DNA of 5,939 bases from Actinomycetes bacterium (lineage in GTDB: Bacteria > Actinomycetota > Acidimicrobiia > Acidimicrobiales > Bog-793): positions 1 through 5,939 of the forward strand of contig JAJYGM010000723.1 of the NCBI GenBank assembly GCA_021785095.1, written 5' to 3'. This document shows positions 5,786-5,939 of the stretch, in pieces (the stretch's first letter is position 1; every line of letters starts with the position of its first letter). Under the pieces are notes generated by a model. That model made no database searches, had not been told where the DNA came from, and saw only the letters and a list, made by a program, of their open reading frames with translations. Both the position numbers and the translations under genes were made by a program.

Positions 5786-5794
5786 GGGGAAGGA
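5786..5794 (+). promoter_or_regulatory. Ribosome-binding site that decides the start at 5802
   Basis: GGGGAAGGA lies 7 nt upstream of the GTG at 5802-5804, ideal spacing. An in-frame GTG at 5796-5798 is only one base from it, and the ATG at 5794 is followed at once by TGA, so 5802 is preferred. Confidence 0.65.
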
Positions 5795-5801
5795 TGTGAA
5801 C

Positions 5802-5939
5802 GTGCAGCCCGCGCCCGACGAGCATCGCACCGCCGGCGCCTCGAACCCTGTCTCCTTCACGCAGGGCTCGCCCGAGACGGTGCTCCCCGCTGCGACCGCG
5901 GCGGCGACCGACGCGACCGCTGCGGCGATGGCCCAGGCC
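5802..5939 (+). CDS. 5' part of an unidentified gene (46 codons, cut by right edge)
   Basis: An open frame starts at GTG behind the best Shine-Dalgarno sequence in the window and runs to the last base without a stop. The visible N-terminus is hydrophilic (VQPAPDEHRTAGASNPVSFT) and then becomes Ala/Thr-rich. There is no signal peptide or membrane segment. The segment NPVSFTQGSPETVLPA loosely recalls the F-x-x-G-x-P...LP start of fold-type I PLP aminotransferases, but 46 residues are too few to assign it. Being divergent from the exporter, it might be its regulator or be unrelated. The CDS itself is likely real; its function is open. Confidence 0.6.
   Translation, partial: MQPAPDEHRTAGASNPVSFTQGSPETVLPAATAAATDATAAAMAQA

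Noticed and set aside
5643..5860. Two small minus-strand ORFs overlapping the exporter start and the divergent region
   Set aside because: They are Arg/Pro-rich with no motif and overlap the better supported exporter start or the plus-strand gene with its ribosome-binding site.

Overview
The window is very GC-rich DNA in which four genes read on the minus strand and one partial gene reads on the plus strand. The GC richness, frequent GTG starts, strong G/C third-position bias and gene content suggest an actinobacterium or an actinobacterium-like lineage. No gene in the window fixes the taxon more precisely. There is no rRNA, tRNA, CRISPR array, transposase or integrase, and base composition gives no obvious island boundary.

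Layout from left to right: (1) positions 1-1048, minus strand, a YihY/BrkB-family (UPF0761) inner-membrane protein whose low-complexity Pro/Ala/Arg-rich C-terminus runs off the left edge; (2) a doubtful 24-codon basic ORF at 1062-1136; (3) 1147-3468, minus strand, a full-length molybdenum-cofactor-binding large subunit of the xanthine dehydrogenase/aldehyde oxidase/CoxL superfamily, with the form II-type PYRGAGR loop instead of the Cys-containing loop of true CO dehydrogenase; (4) an 88-bp gap holding a strong hairpin; (5) 3557-3904, minus strand, a 115-residue protein with a possible winged-helix N-terminus and a four-cysteine zinc ribbon; (6) a 224-bp intergenic region with an unusual AT-rich inverted/direct-repeat element; (7) 4129-5667, minus strand, a 14-helix-type DHA2 major facilitator drug/solute exporter; (8) a 134-bp divergent intergenic region; (9) from 5802 to the right edge, plus strand, the first 46 codons of a gene with an excellent ribosome-binding site, not confidently identified.

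The genes do not form an obvious single pathway. The MFS exporter looks like an independent unit, possibly transcribed leaderless. The zinc-ribbon protein lies just upstream of the hydroxylase subunit on the same strand and may be co-transcribed with it. The most notable points are the apparently orphan Mo-hydroxylase large subunit, with no FeS or FAD partner gene on either side, the small zinc-ribbon protein next to it, and the structured repeat element upstream of that protein. I do not see a convincing wholly new multi-gene system here; the findings are individual leads.
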